Positions 1 through 7,520 of a stretch of 40,583 bases of DNA are shown here, piece by piece; position 1 is the first letter of the stretch; every line of letters starts with the position of its first letter. Location: contig JAICYB010000028.1 in NCBI GenBank assembly GCA_025934435.1, positions 1 through 40,583 of the forward strand, read 5' to 3'. The notes under the pieces were generated by a model. The model was not told the origin of the DNA. It made no database searches and was given only the letters and a program-made list of their open reading frames with translations. Made by a program: the position numbers and the translations under genes. This DNA is from Actinomycetes bacterium. Lineage in GTDB: Bacteria; Actinomycetota; JAICYB01.

Positions 1-368
1 AACAGCACGAGGGTTCGCAGTGGCCGGAGCTGAAACGTCGCACAGCCGAGATCTTCAAGACGAAAACGCGCGACGAGTGGACGCAGATCTTCGAGAGCCG
101 CGATGCGTGCACCTATCCCGTCCTCTCGCCGAAGGAAGCCCCGAGCCATCCGTACAACGCCGCGCGCGGTACGCACGTCGAAGGCGAGTTCGGTGTCGTG
201 CAGCCGGCGCCGGTCCCCCGCTTCTCACGCACGCCCGGAGCCGTGACGGACGCCGCACCGATCGGGGGCGGGCACACCGCCGACGTGCTGAAGGAAGCCG
301 GCTACTCCCCCGACGAGATCGAGAAGCTGATCAACACCGGAGCAGCCTTCCAAGCGGCCGCCGAATGA
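1..368 (+). CDS. Alpha-methylacyl-CoA racemase / family III CoA-transferase, C-terminal part
   Basis: The gene enters from the left edge, in the frame whose first complete codon is at base 3, and stops with TGA at 366-368, so only about 121 C-terminal residues are visible. The peptide contains TRDEWTQIFESRDACTYPVL, then EAPSHPYNAARGT, a PAPVPRFSRTPG stretch, and the ending GYSPDEIEKLI, all typical of the end of CaiB/BaiF-type alpha-methylacyl-CoA racemases. These enzymes epimerise 2-methyl-branched acyl-CoAs before beta-oxidation, or in related members move CoA between acids. The stop overlaps the ATG of the M42 peptidase (ATGA), so the two are probably co-transcribed. The catalytic Asp region lies outside the window. 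Racemase versus CoA-transferase cannot be settled from the C-terminus alone, but the racemase-like tail makes racemase the better guess. Confidence 0.82.
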   Translation, partial: QHEGSQWPELKRRTAEIFKTKTRDEWTQIFESRDACTYPVLSPKEAPSHPYNAARGTHVEGEFGVVQPAPVPRFSRTPGAVTDAAPIGGGHTADVLKEAGYSPDEIEKLINTGAAFQAAAE

Positions 369-1414
369 ACGCGCTCGACCTCCTCGAGCAACTTTCGAAC
401 GCCTTCGGACCGTCGAGCGTCGAGGACGACGTCCGCGATCTGATCGTCGACGTCGTCAAACCGCTCGTCGATGAACTGCGCGTCGACCGTATGGGCAATG
501 TCATCGGGACGAGACGCGGCCGACGCGACGACGTCCTGCTCCTCGATGCGCATATGGACGAAGTCGGCTTCCTCGTGTCGTACATCGAGGAGTCCGGATT
601 CCTCCGCCTGTTTCCGCTCGGCGGCTGGGACGCGCGCGTGCTTCCCGGCCACGCGCTCAACGTCCGCACGAAGGACGGAACGATCGTGCGCGGCATCGTC
701 GGCACGCTGCCGCCGCACATCACCGCCGAGGCCGAACGCTCGAAAGCCTTCGCGCTCGACGACCTGTTCGTCGACATCGGTGCTTCCACGAAAGACGAAG
801 TGCTTGCGCTCGGTATCGATACGGGAACGCCCGTCGTTCCGGGCTACCCGTTCGAACGCATCAACGACAACCTCGTCATGGGCAAAGCGTTCGACGACCG
901 CGCAGGTTGCACGATCGCAACGTGCGCGCTCGATGCACTGCAAGGCTTTGATCTAGATATGACGCTGGCCGTTTCGTTCACGACGTCCGAGGAACTCGGC
1001 CTCCGCGGCGCACGGACAGTCGCGAACCAGGTCGCGCCGCACGTCGCGCTCGCACTCGAAGGGACGACGGCCGTCGACGTCCCCGGCGTGCACGGTGCGC
1101 GCAAGCTGGCGTCGATGGGCAAGGGACCGACCGTCACGATCGCGGATCGTTCGGCGATCGCGTCGCGTCAGGTCGTCGCGCTACTCGAAGATGTCGCCGC
1201 GAAGGACAACATCCCGTATCAGCGCAAGCTTCCCGGCGGCGGAGGCACGGACGCCGCCGCGATCCAACCGGTGGGAGAAGGCGTTCTCGTCGGAGTGATC
1301 TCGGTGCCCTGCCGGTACATCCACTCGCCACTGTCGATGCTATTCTTGCCCGACCTTGAGAACGCGATCCGTTTGACGACCGGATTCGTGCGGTCAGCGG
1401 CGTCGTTGCTCTGA
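365..1414 (+). CDS. M42 family metallo-aminopeptidase (FrvX/glutamyl aminopeptidase type)
   Basis: A 349-residue protein of normal length for M42 co-catalytic zinc aminopeptidases, cytosolic enzymes that form large hollow oligomers and trim peptides. Metal and catalytic motifs are visible: AHMDEVGF (His63, Asp65), KAFDDRAG (Asp177-Asp178 region), TSEELGLRGA (Glu209-Glu210, catalytic base and ligand), ALEGT where the family has its next metal ligand, GGGGTDA, and the C-terminal YIHSP histidine. The ATG at 365 overlaps the stop of the racemase gene. The same frame runs open upstream to about base 20, but that stretch lies inside the racemase coding sequence and has no peptidase similarity. Substrate preference cannot be read from the sequence. 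A diverged copy of the last 35 codons lies 0.6 kb downstream (1930-2037). Confidence 0.9.
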   Translation: MNALDLLEQLSNAFGPSSVEDDVRDLIVDVVKPLVDELRVDRMGNVIGTRRGRRDDVLLLDAHMDEVGFLVSYIEESGFLRLFPLGGWDARVLPGHALNVRTKDGTIVRGIVGTLPPHITAEAERSKAFALDDLFVDIGASTKDEVLALGIDTGTPVVPGYPFERINDNLVMGKAFDDRAGCTIATCALDALQGFDLDMTLAVSFTTSEELGLRGARTVANQVAPHVALALEGTTAVDVPGVHGARKLASMGKGPTVTIADRSAIASRQVVALLEDVAAKDNIPYQRKLPGGGGTDAAAIQPVGEGVLVGVISVPCRYIHSPLSMLFLPDLENAIRLTTGFVRSAASLL

Positions 1415-1448
1415 ATCCGAACCGCGAACACGACGGCCTCGAGCGATC

Positions 1449-1838
1449 TCAGCTGAGGGCTTCTTTGACCGCGGCGGTGTCCTCGAGCGCGTCGAGGGAC
1501 GCGACCTTACCGTCGCGCAGACCCCACACGTGCACCTCGAGCATGTCGACCCCCTTGCCGGATGGCGTTTCGAATGCGACATGGAGGAGCGCCATCACGG
1601 TGTCATCGTCTCCGACCATGGCGCGAGGCGAGAAGTCCTTCCACTCGACTGCGCCGAGCCCTTGGAAGAACTTCGGGACCTCGGACTTCCCGCGAAAGTC
1701 ACCGAACCATGGAACGGGGCCGGGATCGGCGACGTTGATCGTCCACCGGACATCATCATGGAGGAGGTCCATGAGCCCCGGGATGTCCTGCGAAGCGATC
1801 TTGTCGTAGACGTCTTGGATCAACGCGACGCCAGCCAT
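1449..1838 (-). CDS. NTF2-like / SnoaL-like small protein
   Basis: A 129-residue protein of the NTF2-like cone fold. The opening VALIQDVYDKIASQDIPGLM, then LLHDDVRWTIN, an FRGKSEVPKFFQGL segment and the ending VHVWGLRDGKVASLDALED follow the usual SnoaL-like/ketosteroid-isomerase-like order: helix 1, then the H/D-x-D-V-x-W strand, then C-terminal strands with the 'G-K-V' turn. Some members are polyketide cyclases or isomerases, but many have no known activity, and no catalytic assignment is possible here. The ATG at 1838 is preceded by a GAGGGGTGG Shine-Dalgarno-like stretch ending 4 nt upstream, which fixes the start; the same frame stays open further upstream without family similarity. It converges on the M42 gene with 34 nt between the stops. 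Confidence 0.7.
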   Translation of the reverse strand: MAGVALIQDVYDKIASQDIPGLMDLLHDDVRWTINVADPGPVPWFGDFRGKSEVPKFFQGLGAVEWKDFSPRAMVGDDDTVMALLHVAFETPSGKGVDMLEVHVWGLRDGKVASLDALEDTAAVKEALS

Positions 1839-1929
1839 GCGTCCACCCCTCTCGAGTCGCGAGTACGGACCACCGACCAGTTTCGAACGTCTGTCAAGGT
1901 CGATGAAAGCCCGATCCGATGGTCTGTTC

Positions 1930-2037
1930 AGTCGAGACATCCACGCACCGCTCTCGATGCTTCGTCCATCAGACCTGGACGCGGCGATCAGATTGACGAC
2001 CGCGTTCGCGAAGGAAGCCGGAACACTTACGGCGTAG
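1930..2037 (+). pseudogene. Relic of the 3' end of a second M42 peptidase gene
   Basis: An open stretch ending at TAG (2035-2037) reads SRDIHAPLSMLRPSDLDAAI followed by RLTTAFAKEAGTLTA. It aligns without gaps with the last 35 residues of the intact M42 peptidase at 365-1414 (CRYIHSPLSMLFLPDLENAI, RLTTGFVRSAASLL). The upstream part of the frame has no M42 similarity, so only the last ~35 codons survive. DNA identity to the intact gene looks like only about two thirds, so this is an old diverged paralog rather than a fresh duplication. It fills most of the gap upstream of the NTF2-like gene and overlaps the end of the GAF-ANTAR gene by 11 bp on the other strand. Confidence 0.65.
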
Positions 2038-2749
2038 CGGACTTCACGACCTCCTGGGCAACATCGCGCAGCTTGCGGTTCGACCGCTGTGAGAGCGACT
2101 TCAGGATGTCGAATGCCGCGTCCGCGTTGACGCGCTCGCGCTCCATGATGATGCCCTTGGCCTGACCGATGACGTCGCGCGACGCGAGCGCTTCGCGCAG
2201 TTGACCGTTCAACTCGGACGCACCCGCGAAAGCCTGAGAGTTCGCGAGAACGATCGCCGCCTGCTGCGCCAGCAGGTTCGCGACCTGCTCGCGAACGTCG
2301 TCGAACGCCGCACGTGAGAACGAATAGATGTTCAGTGAGCCGATCGGTTCGTTCAAGGGGATGAACGGGATCGACAGCACGCTCTTCACGCCGGCATCCG
2401 TCGCTTCCCGGCAGAACTCGGCCCAGCGGTCCTCCGTCGGAACGTCGTCGATCCGGAAGATCCGCTTCTCTTCGGCCGCGGACAGGCACGGCCCGTCCTT
2501 CGCGTCGTACTGCAGCTTGTCGATGCGTTCCACCCAGTCGTGACTTTGCGCTGCGGTCGAGTACCGGCCGTCGAGGATCATCGTGACGCTTACGCCGTCT
2601 GCGCCGGCGATCGTCTGCTCTGTGAGATGCACGACGAGCGACAGCACCGAGCTCAACGTCTCTTCGCTGAGAAGCACGGTCGCGAACCGGTTGAGACTCT
2701 CGACGAGCTCTTCGGTCGCGATGCCGTCGTCAGTCATTGTCATAGGCAC
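2027..2749 (-). CDS. GAF-ANTAR domain transcription antitermination regulator
   Basis: A 240-residue protein with an N-terminal GAF sensor domain (about residues 20-165; GPCLSAAEEKRIFRIDDV and SVLSIPFIPLNEPIGSLNIY are typical) and a C-terminal ANTAR RNA-binding domain (about 180-235; LASRDVIGQAKGIIMERERV then NADAAFDILKSLSQRSN). ANTAR proteins bind paired RNA hairpins and prevent termination; GAF-ANTAR fusions are common in actinobacteria. It lies just downstream of the STAS gene on the same strand, suggesting a shared stress-signalling operon. Start candidates are GTG 2749, ATG 2743 and ATG 2737. GTG 2749 is used because ACGGG lies 6 nt upstream, although that sequence is inside a strong hairpin (2752-2779) that may control translation. 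Confidence 0.85.
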   Translation of the reverse strand: MPMTMTDDGIATEELVESLNRFATVLLSEETLSSVLSLVVHLTEQTIAGADGVSVTMILDGRYSTAAQSHDWVERIDKLQYDAKDGPCLSAAEEKRIFRIDDVPTEDRWAEFCREATDAGVKSVLSIPFIPLNEPIGSLNIYSFSRAAFDDVREQVANLLAQQAAIVLANSQAFAGASELNGQLREALASRDVIGQAKGIIMERERVNADAAFDILKSLSQRSNRKLRDVAQEVVKSATP

Positions 2750-2751
2750 TG

Positions 2752-2779
2752 GTTACCCGTCCGCCGAACGGCGGGTAAC
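2752..2779 (-). promoter_or_regulatory. Hairpin between the STAS and GAF-ANTAR genes
   Basis: Almost the whole 32-bp intergenic gap is an inverted repeat: GTTACCCG (2752-2759) pairs with CGGGTAAC (2772-2779), plus an inner CCG/CGG helix separated by one bulged base and a 5-nt loop. On the mRNA it starts 2 nt after the STAS stop codon and ends 2 nt before the GTG of the ANTAR gene, so the likely ribosome-binding bases ACGGG sit in its 3' arm. There is no U-tract, so an attenuator or translational switch is more likely than a terminator. Confidence 0.6.
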
Positions 2780-2781
2780 GT

Positions 2782-3153
2782 TTAAAATGCGGCGCCATCG
2801 ACGTACTCGAACCATTCCGTGAGGCCGGCGACTTGGATCACGCGCTTCACGGCAGGCGACAATTCCCCTAGAAGCAACCGCGCGCCCCGATCGCCGACCG
2901 AGTTGCGGAGCGTCACGAGGAACCGTAGACCGCTCGAATCCATGAACGTCACCGCACGAAGGTCGACCACCATCAGTCGTTCGTCGCGGTCGCCGAGTTC
3001 GTGCAAACCATGAGCGTCGTTACTCGAGACGGCGAGGTCGAGCTCGCCCTTGAGCAGCACGGTGAGGATGCCCTCGCGGGCCTCCGCGGCCCACGAGAAC
3101 CCACGCGCGGCGCCTTCGAATCGTTCGGTCAAGCCCATCCTCCTCGAGCTCAT
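2782..3153 (-). CDS. STAS-domain anti-anti-sigma factor
   Basis: A 123-residue single-domain STAS protein like SpoIIAA/RsbV: beta-strand ILTVLLKGELDLA, then VVDLRAVTFMDSSGLRFLVT containing the DSSG loop whose serine is phosphorylated by the partner anti-sigma kinase, and a C-terminal helix VIQVAGLTEWF. In the unphosphorylated form such proteins free a sigma factor by binding the anti-sigma kinase. No RsbW-like kinase or sigma gene is in the window. The start is uncertain: ATG 3153 has no ribosome site, ATG 3138 directly abuts AGGAGG, and TTG 3132 lies 6 nt after that AGGAGG and may be the real start. The GAF-ANTAR gene follows after 32 nt. Confidence 0.85.
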   Translation of the reverse strand: MSSRRMGLTERFEGAARGFSWAAEAREGILTVLLKGELDLAVSSNDAHGLHELGDRDERLMVVDLRAVTFMDSSGLRFLVTLRNSVGDRGARLLLGELSPAVKRVIQVAGLTEWFEYVDGAAF

Positions 3154-3253
3154 ACGGCACGGGGGACGGAGGGAACCCGGGAGCGAAACCTGAGGCCCCT
3201 TCGGCCCGCACCGGCTCGTTGCTCAACCGGGCAACGCGGAAACTGTACCACGG

Positions 3254-3259
3254 TAATCT
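3254..3259 (+). promoter_or_regulatory. -10 box of a likely leaderless promoter
   Basis: TAATCT ends 7 nt before the ATG at 3267 and no Shine-Dalgarno sequence is present. This fits a transcript that starts at or next to the start codon. No convincing -35 box is visible. Confidence 0.45.
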
Positions 3260-3266
3260 GACGCCG

Positions 3267-3650
3267 ATGGACACGCACGCCGCACGCAAGGCTCGGCGCC
3301 AGACGTTCAAGGCCAACCTGACTGAGGCCTACACCGACGAAGAAGCAACCCCGCCGGAGTGGATCGACCTGTCGTCGGCGATCACGGACGAAACAAGGGC
3401 CGTCCTCGAACGCGTCACTCGCGAGACCGACGCGTTCGTGAGCGAACCGGACATCCGTCGCGCGATCGCGCGCCGCGAACGTGCGGCGAACGATCTACGC
3501 GAACGGATCAAAGCGGTGAATCGGATGGTCGCGCGGCTCAACCTCATCGCGCCGCATCAACGATTCACGAAAGCGGCCGTCGATGCGGACGAAGCGCTAC
3601 GTCCGCTCTTCCGCAGCCCTAGGCGGACTTCCGGTGACTCTTCCGGTTGA
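3267..3650 (+). CDS. Small basic protein, weak resemblance to DUF1992 (DnaJ-homologue subfamily)
   Basis: A 127-residue, highly charged, mostly helical protein without signal peptide or membrane segment. PPEWIDLSS (about 30-38), the SEPDIRRAIARRERAANDLR helix and RIKAVNRMVARLNLIAPHQR followed by FTKAAVDADEALRPLF recall the C-terminal half of DUF1992 proteins, which end with an E-V-R-R helix, an 'N-x-x-I-x-x-x-N' helix and a P-L-D-V-E segment. The N-terminal hallmark of that family is not clear, so the assignment is tentative and no function is known. The ATG at 3267 is chosen because a TAATCT -10 box lies 7 nt upstream; the in-frame upstream TTG at 3219 has no support. The gene overlaps the convergent 3619-3966 gene by 32 bp. 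Confidence 0.6.
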   Translation: MDTHAARKARRQTFKANLTEAYTDEEATPPEWIDLSSAITDETRAVLERVTRETDAFVSEPDIRRAIARRERAANDLRERIKAVNRMVARLNLIAPHQRFTKAAVDADEALRPLFRSPRRTSGDSSG

Positions 3651-3966
3651 CCGCGCGTAGCAACTGCGACTTGTTCATCTTCGAGCGCCCGGAGATGTTC
3701 ATGTCCTTCGCTTCTTCGTAGAGCTGATCGCGCGTACGTCCGCCGGCGCCACGATGCGAGCGCAACCCACCGCGACGCCCCGACGAGATGTCGCGCACCG
3801 ACGAACGCGAACGAGTCTTCGATTCGCCGTGACGTGCGCGCTCCTTGTTCACCGTGCGCGCGGCGATCTCCTCAGCGACGTCCTCGGAACGGCCGCGCTT
3901 CCGGAGTCCTTGCTTGATGTGCTTGTACTGCCGTTCGCGCTTCTTCGACCAGGTTTTCTGAGGCAT
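3619..3966 (-). CDS. Small basic protein with Rho-N-like C-terminus ('plasmid stabilisation' family)
   Basis: A 115-residue, very lysine/arginine-rich protein. Its N-terminal half (WSKKRERQYKHIKQGLRKRG, then SEDVAEEIAARTVNKERARHGE) matches the common small proteins annotated as plasmid stabilisation or KGG/Rho-N proteins. The C-terminus (RTRDQLYEEAKDMNISGRSK, MNKSQLLRAV) is a Rho termination factor N-terminal-like SAP/HeH helix pair that usually binds nucleic acid. The name is historical: there is no plasmid context and no toxin partner. A DNA/RNA-binding stress or nucleoid role is inference. ATG 3966 is preceded by GAAAGGAGT, a good ribosome site. Confidence 0.72.
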   Translation of the reverse strand: MPQKTWSKKRERQYKHIKQGLRKRGRSEDVAEEIAARTVNKERARHGESKTRSRSSVRDISSGRRGGLRSHRGAGGRTRDQLYEEAKDMNISGRSKMNKSQLLRAVNRKSHRKSA

Positions 3967-4021
3967 GACGTACTCCTTTCCTCGAAGAAAGAAGTACCCC
4001 TATTCGCGGACCGCTAAAGCG

Positions 4022-4840
4022 TTAGATCTGGCGATCGAGCGCGCCGGGCGGACGCATGCCCACGGCGCCCTCGGTACGCGGGCCCGGTATGCCGTGGAAG
4101 TGATACGGCTCAGGGGTTCGTCCGGGCTGGATGGTCCAGCAGTCACCGGACCGCCCGCCGGTGATCGCCAAGACGCACGCTTCGGCGATGCCTTCGGGCG
4201 CGATGAGTGGGAAGCCGGCGTCCTTCAGCGCTTTGGCGGCCTGCTCGCCGACGAGGGGCGTCTCGACGATGCCGGGACAGATCGCGTTGATCGTGATGCC
4301 CTGTTCCTTGAGCGCCGGTCCGAGCCCGCGGACGAGACCGACGACCGCGTGCTTCGTCAGCGCATAGATCGGGTCTCCCGCGTACGCGATGAGGCCGGCG
4401 AGCGAGGCGGTGCACAGGATCGAGCCGCCGGATCCGCGCATCGCGCGAACCGCTTCGCGGACGCCGTAGAACACACCATGGACGTTGATACCGAGGATGC
4501 GGTGGTAGAAGTCGTCGCCGAGCTCGGCGATATCGAAGGCCTGGCCCGGCTGGCGCTCGCCGTGCATGTACGTCGTGATGCCCGCGTTCATGTACGCGAT
4601 GTCGAGGGAGCCGAGTGCGTCCTTCGCCTGCCGGAACGCTTCGGTCACTTGGGACGGATCGGATCCGTCCGCTTGAACGAACGTCGCGCCGATCTCACTC
4701 GCGACGGCCTTGCCATTCTTCTCGTTGATGTCGACGATCACGACGCTCGCGCCTTCGTCGATGAAACGCTTCGCCGTCGCGCGGCCGATCCCCGAGCCAC
4801 CACCGGTGACGAGTGCCTTCCTGCCTTCAAGTTGTCCCAT
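4022..4840 (-). CDS. SDR family NAD(P)-dependent oxidoreductase
   Basis: A 272-residue classical short-chain dehydrogenase. The Rossmann glycine motif [10 protein letters not shown] (about 12-21), the NAD-preferring acidic VIVDINE at the end of strand 2, the NAG motif (AYMNAGIT), the catalytic Ser in CTASLAG, and YALTK (Tyr-x-x-x-Lys) are all present. It oxidises or reduces an alcohol/ketone, but the substrate is unknown; the divergent acyl-CoA ligase suggests lipid or steroid-type CoA metabolism. The C-terminal tail (about 245-272, Pro/Gly-rich) extends beyond the usual end. ATG 4840 has a TATCGT -10 box 7 nt upstream and no ribosome site, so the message is probably leaderless. Confidence 0.88.
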   Translation of the reverse strand: MGQLEGRKALVTGGGSGIGRATAKRFIDEGASVVIVDINEKNGKAVASEIGATFVQADGSDPSQVTEAFRQAKDALGSLDIAYMNAGITTYMHGERQPGQAFDIAELGDDFYHRILGINVHGVFYGVREAVRAMRGSGGSILCTASLAGLIAYAGDPIYALTKHAVVGLVRGLGPALKEQGITINAICPGIVETPLVGEQAAKALKDAGFPLIAPEGIAEACVLAITGGRSGDCWTIQPGRTPEPYHFHGIPGPRTEGAVGMRPPGALDRQI

Positions 4841-4847
4841 GGCGTGA

Positions 4848-4853
4848 ACGATA
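4848..4853 (-). promoter_or_regulatory. -10 box of a likely leaderless promoter for the SDR gene
   Basis: On the minus strand TATCGT ends 7 nt before the ATG at 4840. The divergent acyl-CoA ligase gene (ATG 4872) has its own TAGGCT hexamer at 4856-4861, so two promoters share a 31-bp gap. Confidence 0.5.
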
Positions 4854-4871
4854 TCTAGGCTGCGAAATCTG

Positions 4872-6371
4872 ATGCCAGACGTGCTCGACGTTTTCGCGCA
4901 GGCGCAGCCGGACCACGTCGCCGTGATCCAGGGCGACGAGACATGGACCTACGCGGAACACAACGCCCGCGCCAACGCGTTTGCCCGCGGCCTCATCGCG
5001 CTCGGCCTTCGGCCCGGTGACCGCGCCGTGTGGATCGGACCGAACCACGAGAAGATCGTGCTCTGGGGACACGCGGCGCGGAAGGCGAAGCTGATCTCCG
5101 TCCCGCTCTCCTATCGCTTCACGCCCGACGAGATGAGCTACATCATCACGAACTCCGACTGTCGCATGGTGTTCTGCGACCCTGCCTATCGCGACACGCT
5201 GGAGTCGCTCGGCGCGCCGAACGTCGTCGACTACGACCGCGCCGAGGAGTTCATCTCCTCGAAGTCCGGCGCTCCGCTCGATGACGTCGACGACCAGACC
5301 CTGGGTGGATCGATGATCTATACGTCGGGGACGACCGGGAAGCCGAAGGGGGCCGTCCGGACGACACAGGATCCGACGCTCGCCGCCGCGTTGATCGCCG
5401 AGCTTCGTTTCCGCCCCGGACAGACCCACATCACAACCGGCCCCCTGTACCACTCGGGTCCCGGCGCGTTCTCGGCCCTGACGCACGTGATGGGCGGCAC
5501 GATCGTCGTCCTGCAGAAGTTCGATCCCGCCGAGTGGCTGCGACTCGTCGATCAGCACAAGGTGAACACGACGTTCACCGCACCGACACAGCTCAAGCGA
5601 CTGGTGAATGTCGACGAAGCGACGCGGAAGCGCTACGACGTGTCGTCATTGTCGACCGTCATCGCGAACGCCGCGCCCGTTCCGTTCGCACTCAAGAAGC
5701 AGTGGATCGAAACCTTCGGCGACGGCCATCTGTTCGAGGTGTATGGATCGACGGAACTCGGCGTCGACACGATCATCAAACCGGAAGACCAACTCCGGAA
5801 GCCCGGCTCGTGCGGCCAGCCGTACGGCGGCATCGAGATCCGTCTCATCAAGGAGGACGGAACCGATGCCGATCTGAACGAACCCGGCGTCATGTGGATC
5901 AAGTCACCGTCCGTCTTCGACGAGTACTACAAAGCGCCCGAGAAGACCGAGGAGACGATGCTCGACGGCGATCCGCGATGGCGAACCGTCGGTGACATCG
6001 CCTACCGCGATGACGAGGGCTTCTACTACATCTGTGACCGGCGGAGCGACATGATCATCTCGGGCGGGATGAACATCTACCCCGCCGAGATCGAAGCGGT
6101 GCTCCATTCGCATCCGGCGGTGATGGACGCCGGTGTGATCGGTGTTCCGTCCGAAGAGTGGGGCGAGTCGGTGCATGCGATCGTGCAGTTGAAACCGGGG
6201 CAGACCGCGACCGCGGACGATCTCGGAGCGCTCGCGCGCGAACACCTCGCCGGCTACAAGGTCCCGCGGAGCTTCGAGTTCCGGACGGAGCTCCCGCGTA
6301 CGGAGTCCGGCAAGCTGCTCAAGCGCGTCCTCCGTGACGAGTACTGGAAGGACTCGAAGCAGCGCGTCTGA
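4872..6371 (+). CDS. Acyl-CoA synthetase / AMP-dependent ligase (ANL superfamily)
   Basis: A 499-residue adenylate-forming enzyme of full length. Motif A3 is MIYTSGTTGKPKGAV (about 157-171), A5 is the VYGSTELG block, A7/A8 covers WRTVGDIAYRDDEGFYYICD and RRSDMIISGGMNIYPAEIE, and the catalytic A10 lysine is in PRTESGKLLKR near the C-terminus. It activates a carboxylic acid with ATP and loads it onto CoA. The N-terminal pattern (ARANAFARGLIALGLRPGDR) resembles medium/long-chain fatty acid or steroid side-chain CoA ligases, but the substrate cannot be fixed. It diverges from the SDR gene across 31 bp, and the two may serve one pathway. No clear Shine-Dalgarno sequence precedes ATG 4872. Confidence 0.9.
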   Translation: MPDVLDVFAQAQPDHVAVIQGDETWTYAEHNARANAFARGLIALGLRPGDRAVWIGPNHEKIVLWGHAARKAKLISVPLSYRFTPDEMSYIITNSDCRMVFCDPAYRDTLESLGAPNVVDYDRAEEFISSKSGAPLDDVDDQTLGGSMIYTSGTTGKPKGAVRTTQDPTLAAALIAELRFRPGQTHITTGPLYHSGPGAFSALTHVMGGTIVVLQKFDPAEWLRLVDQHKVNTTFTAPTQLKRLVNVDEATRKRYDVSSLSTVIANAAPVPFALKKQWIETFGDGHLFEVYGSTELGVDTIIKPEDQLRKPGSCGQPYGGIEIRLIKEDGTDADLNEPGVMWIKSPSVFDEYYKAPEKTEETMLDGDPRWRTVGDIAYRDDEGFYYICDRRSDMIISGGMNIYPAEIEAVLHSHPAVMDAGVIGVPSEEWGESVHAIVQLKPGQTATADDLGALAREHLAGYKVPRSFEFRTELPRTESGKLLKRVLRDEYWKDSKQRV

Positions 6372-6398
6372 TCTCGGCGACGTTGTCCATCGCCCACC

Positions 6399-6437
6399 CG
6401 AGGCGCGCACGCCTCGAGCGGGAGACCGGTCTCGCTC
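6399..6437. terminator. Candidate bidirectional terminator hairpins
   Basis: Between the convergent ligase and lipoprotein genes lie CGAGGCG-CGCA-CGCCTCG (6399-6416, a 7-bp stem with a 4-nt loop) and an overlapping GC-rich palindrome (6416-6437, GAGCG..AGACC/GGTCT.CGCTC). There is no T-tract, so termination is inferred from position and structure only. Confidence 0.4.
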
Positions 6438-7014
6438 AACCCTGGGAGAGACTGACGACGATGCGCGGCGGAGAGCCGAGCGTTTGCACCTTGAACCCCG
6501 GTTGTCCGTGCACACCGGCGATCCATGTGAACACCGCTTCGAAGTCGCACGTCACCTTCAGGTGCTTCAGCGTCGGACGATTCACGGCGATGTCGCGCGG
6601 GCCGGTATAGGTCGGGTTCGGGCTCTTCGACAGATCGACGCCGCCGGATGGCTCGAGCTTCATCTGCAGGTAGTGATCGGCCCCCCACGACGACGTCGCG
6701 ACCTCGGCGCCCGAGCCGCAGTCGGAGAACGGCGGCGACGCGTAGCCGATCGTGTACCCCGGTGTGTGATCGCCTTGGAACTGGAAGACGATGCTCGGGC
6801 AACCCGAGTCGCTGTAACGGACGTCGCTCACGGCGGCTTCGGATGCCGACGACGGCGACGAAACCTTCGCCGCCGATGCTCCCGTCACCGAACACGGTGT
6901 TGCGGTCGGCGTCGCGGCCGAGGCCACAGAGCTCGACGGCGACGGCGACGACGACGGGTTCGACTTCGAACAGGCGGCCGCAACAAGCAGAAGCACGATC
7001 GCGGCGATCCTCAT
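6436..7014 (-). CDS. AMIN-like domain lipoprotein
   Basis: A 192-residue exported lipoprotein. The N-terminus MRIAAIVLLLVAAACSKS carries a lipobox-like VAAAC (Cys15) followed by a Ser/Pro/Thr linker to about residue 55. The remaining domain (VSDVRYSDSGCPSIVFQFQG, then TPGYTIGYA, TYTGPRDIAV, CDFEAVFTWIAGVHGQPGFK and VQTLGSPPRIVV) follows the actinobacterial 'AMIN-like' family: a beta-sandwich related to AMIN domains, thought to bind cell-wall polymers. Cell-surface location is well supported; the function is not known. The ATG at 7014 overlaps the stop of the macrodomain gene (ATGA), so it is probably translated from the macrodomain/kgd message. The same frame is open upstream inside the macrodomain gene but lacks any signal peptide there. 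Confidence 0.78.
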   Translation of the reverse strand: MRIAAIVLLLVAAACSKSNPSSSPSPSSSVASAATPTATPCSVTGASAAKVSSPSSASEAAVSDVRYSDSGCPSIVFQFQGDHTPGYTIGYASPPFSDCGSGAEVATSSWGADHYLQMKLEPSGGVDLSKSPNPTYTGPRDIAVNRPTLKHLKVTCDFEAVFTWIAGVHGQPGFKVQTLGSPPRIVVSLSQG

Positions 7015-7520
7015 CTGTTCTCCAGTGCTCTCACGTGCACGTCGTAGTCGTGCTCGCTCCACAGGACGAATCGAACGAGCTCCACCGACTGTAACGACTC
7101 GCCTCGAGAAGTCACGGCTTCCACAGCGACGGCCGCAGCCTCCTCGACGGGGTAGCCGAAAACGCCCGTCGAGATCGCCGGTGTGGCGATCCGTGCGATG
7201 TCGCGCTCGGCCGCGATCGTCAGGACCGAGTCGTAACACGCGGCCAGTTCGCCGGCCGGGTCGGGAGACGACGCGTAGACCGGACCGACGGTGTGGATGC
7301 ACCAGCGGACCGGAAGCTTGTGTCCTTTCGTCAATACGGCGGATCCCGTGTGGATCGGTGCCAGCGGTTTGCACTCCTCGTAAAGACCCGGTCCGGCCGC
7401 TCGATGGATAGCGCCGGCGACGCCGCCACCCGGCGCGAGTTGCGAGTTCGCCGCGTTCACGATCGCGTCGACGTCGGACTGCGCGGTGATGTCACCACGC
7501 ACGCACTCAATCCTGAGCAA
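7011..7520 (-). CDS. Macrodomain (ADP-ribose-binding/hydrolase) protein
   Basis: A 169-residue single macrodomain. VRGDITAQSDVDAIVNAANS (strand 1 and the ADP-ribose-binding Asn-Ala-Asn), then LAPGGGVAGAIHRAAG, the GSAVLTKGHKLPVRWCIHTV strand and the ATPAISTGVFGYP loop match the MacroD/YmdB/Af1521-type fold. Such proteins bind ADP-ribose or O-acetyl-ADP-ribose and often remove ADP-ribose from proteins. The likely start is TTG 7520, giving MLRIECVRGDI with the usual family spacing; it overlaps the 3' end of kgd by 14 nt, implying translational coupling. A shorter GTG start in the VRGD region is possible. The stop overlaps the start of the AMIN-like lipoprotein gene. Confidence 0.85.
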   Translation of the reverse strand: MLRIECVRGDITAQSDVDAIVNAANSQLAPGGGVAGAIHRAAGPGLYEECKPLAPIHTGSAVLTKGHKLPVRWCIHTVGPVYASSPDPAGELAACYDSVLTIAAERDIARIATPAISTGVFGYPVEEAAAVAVEAVTSRGESLQSVELVRFVLWSEHDYDVHVRALENR

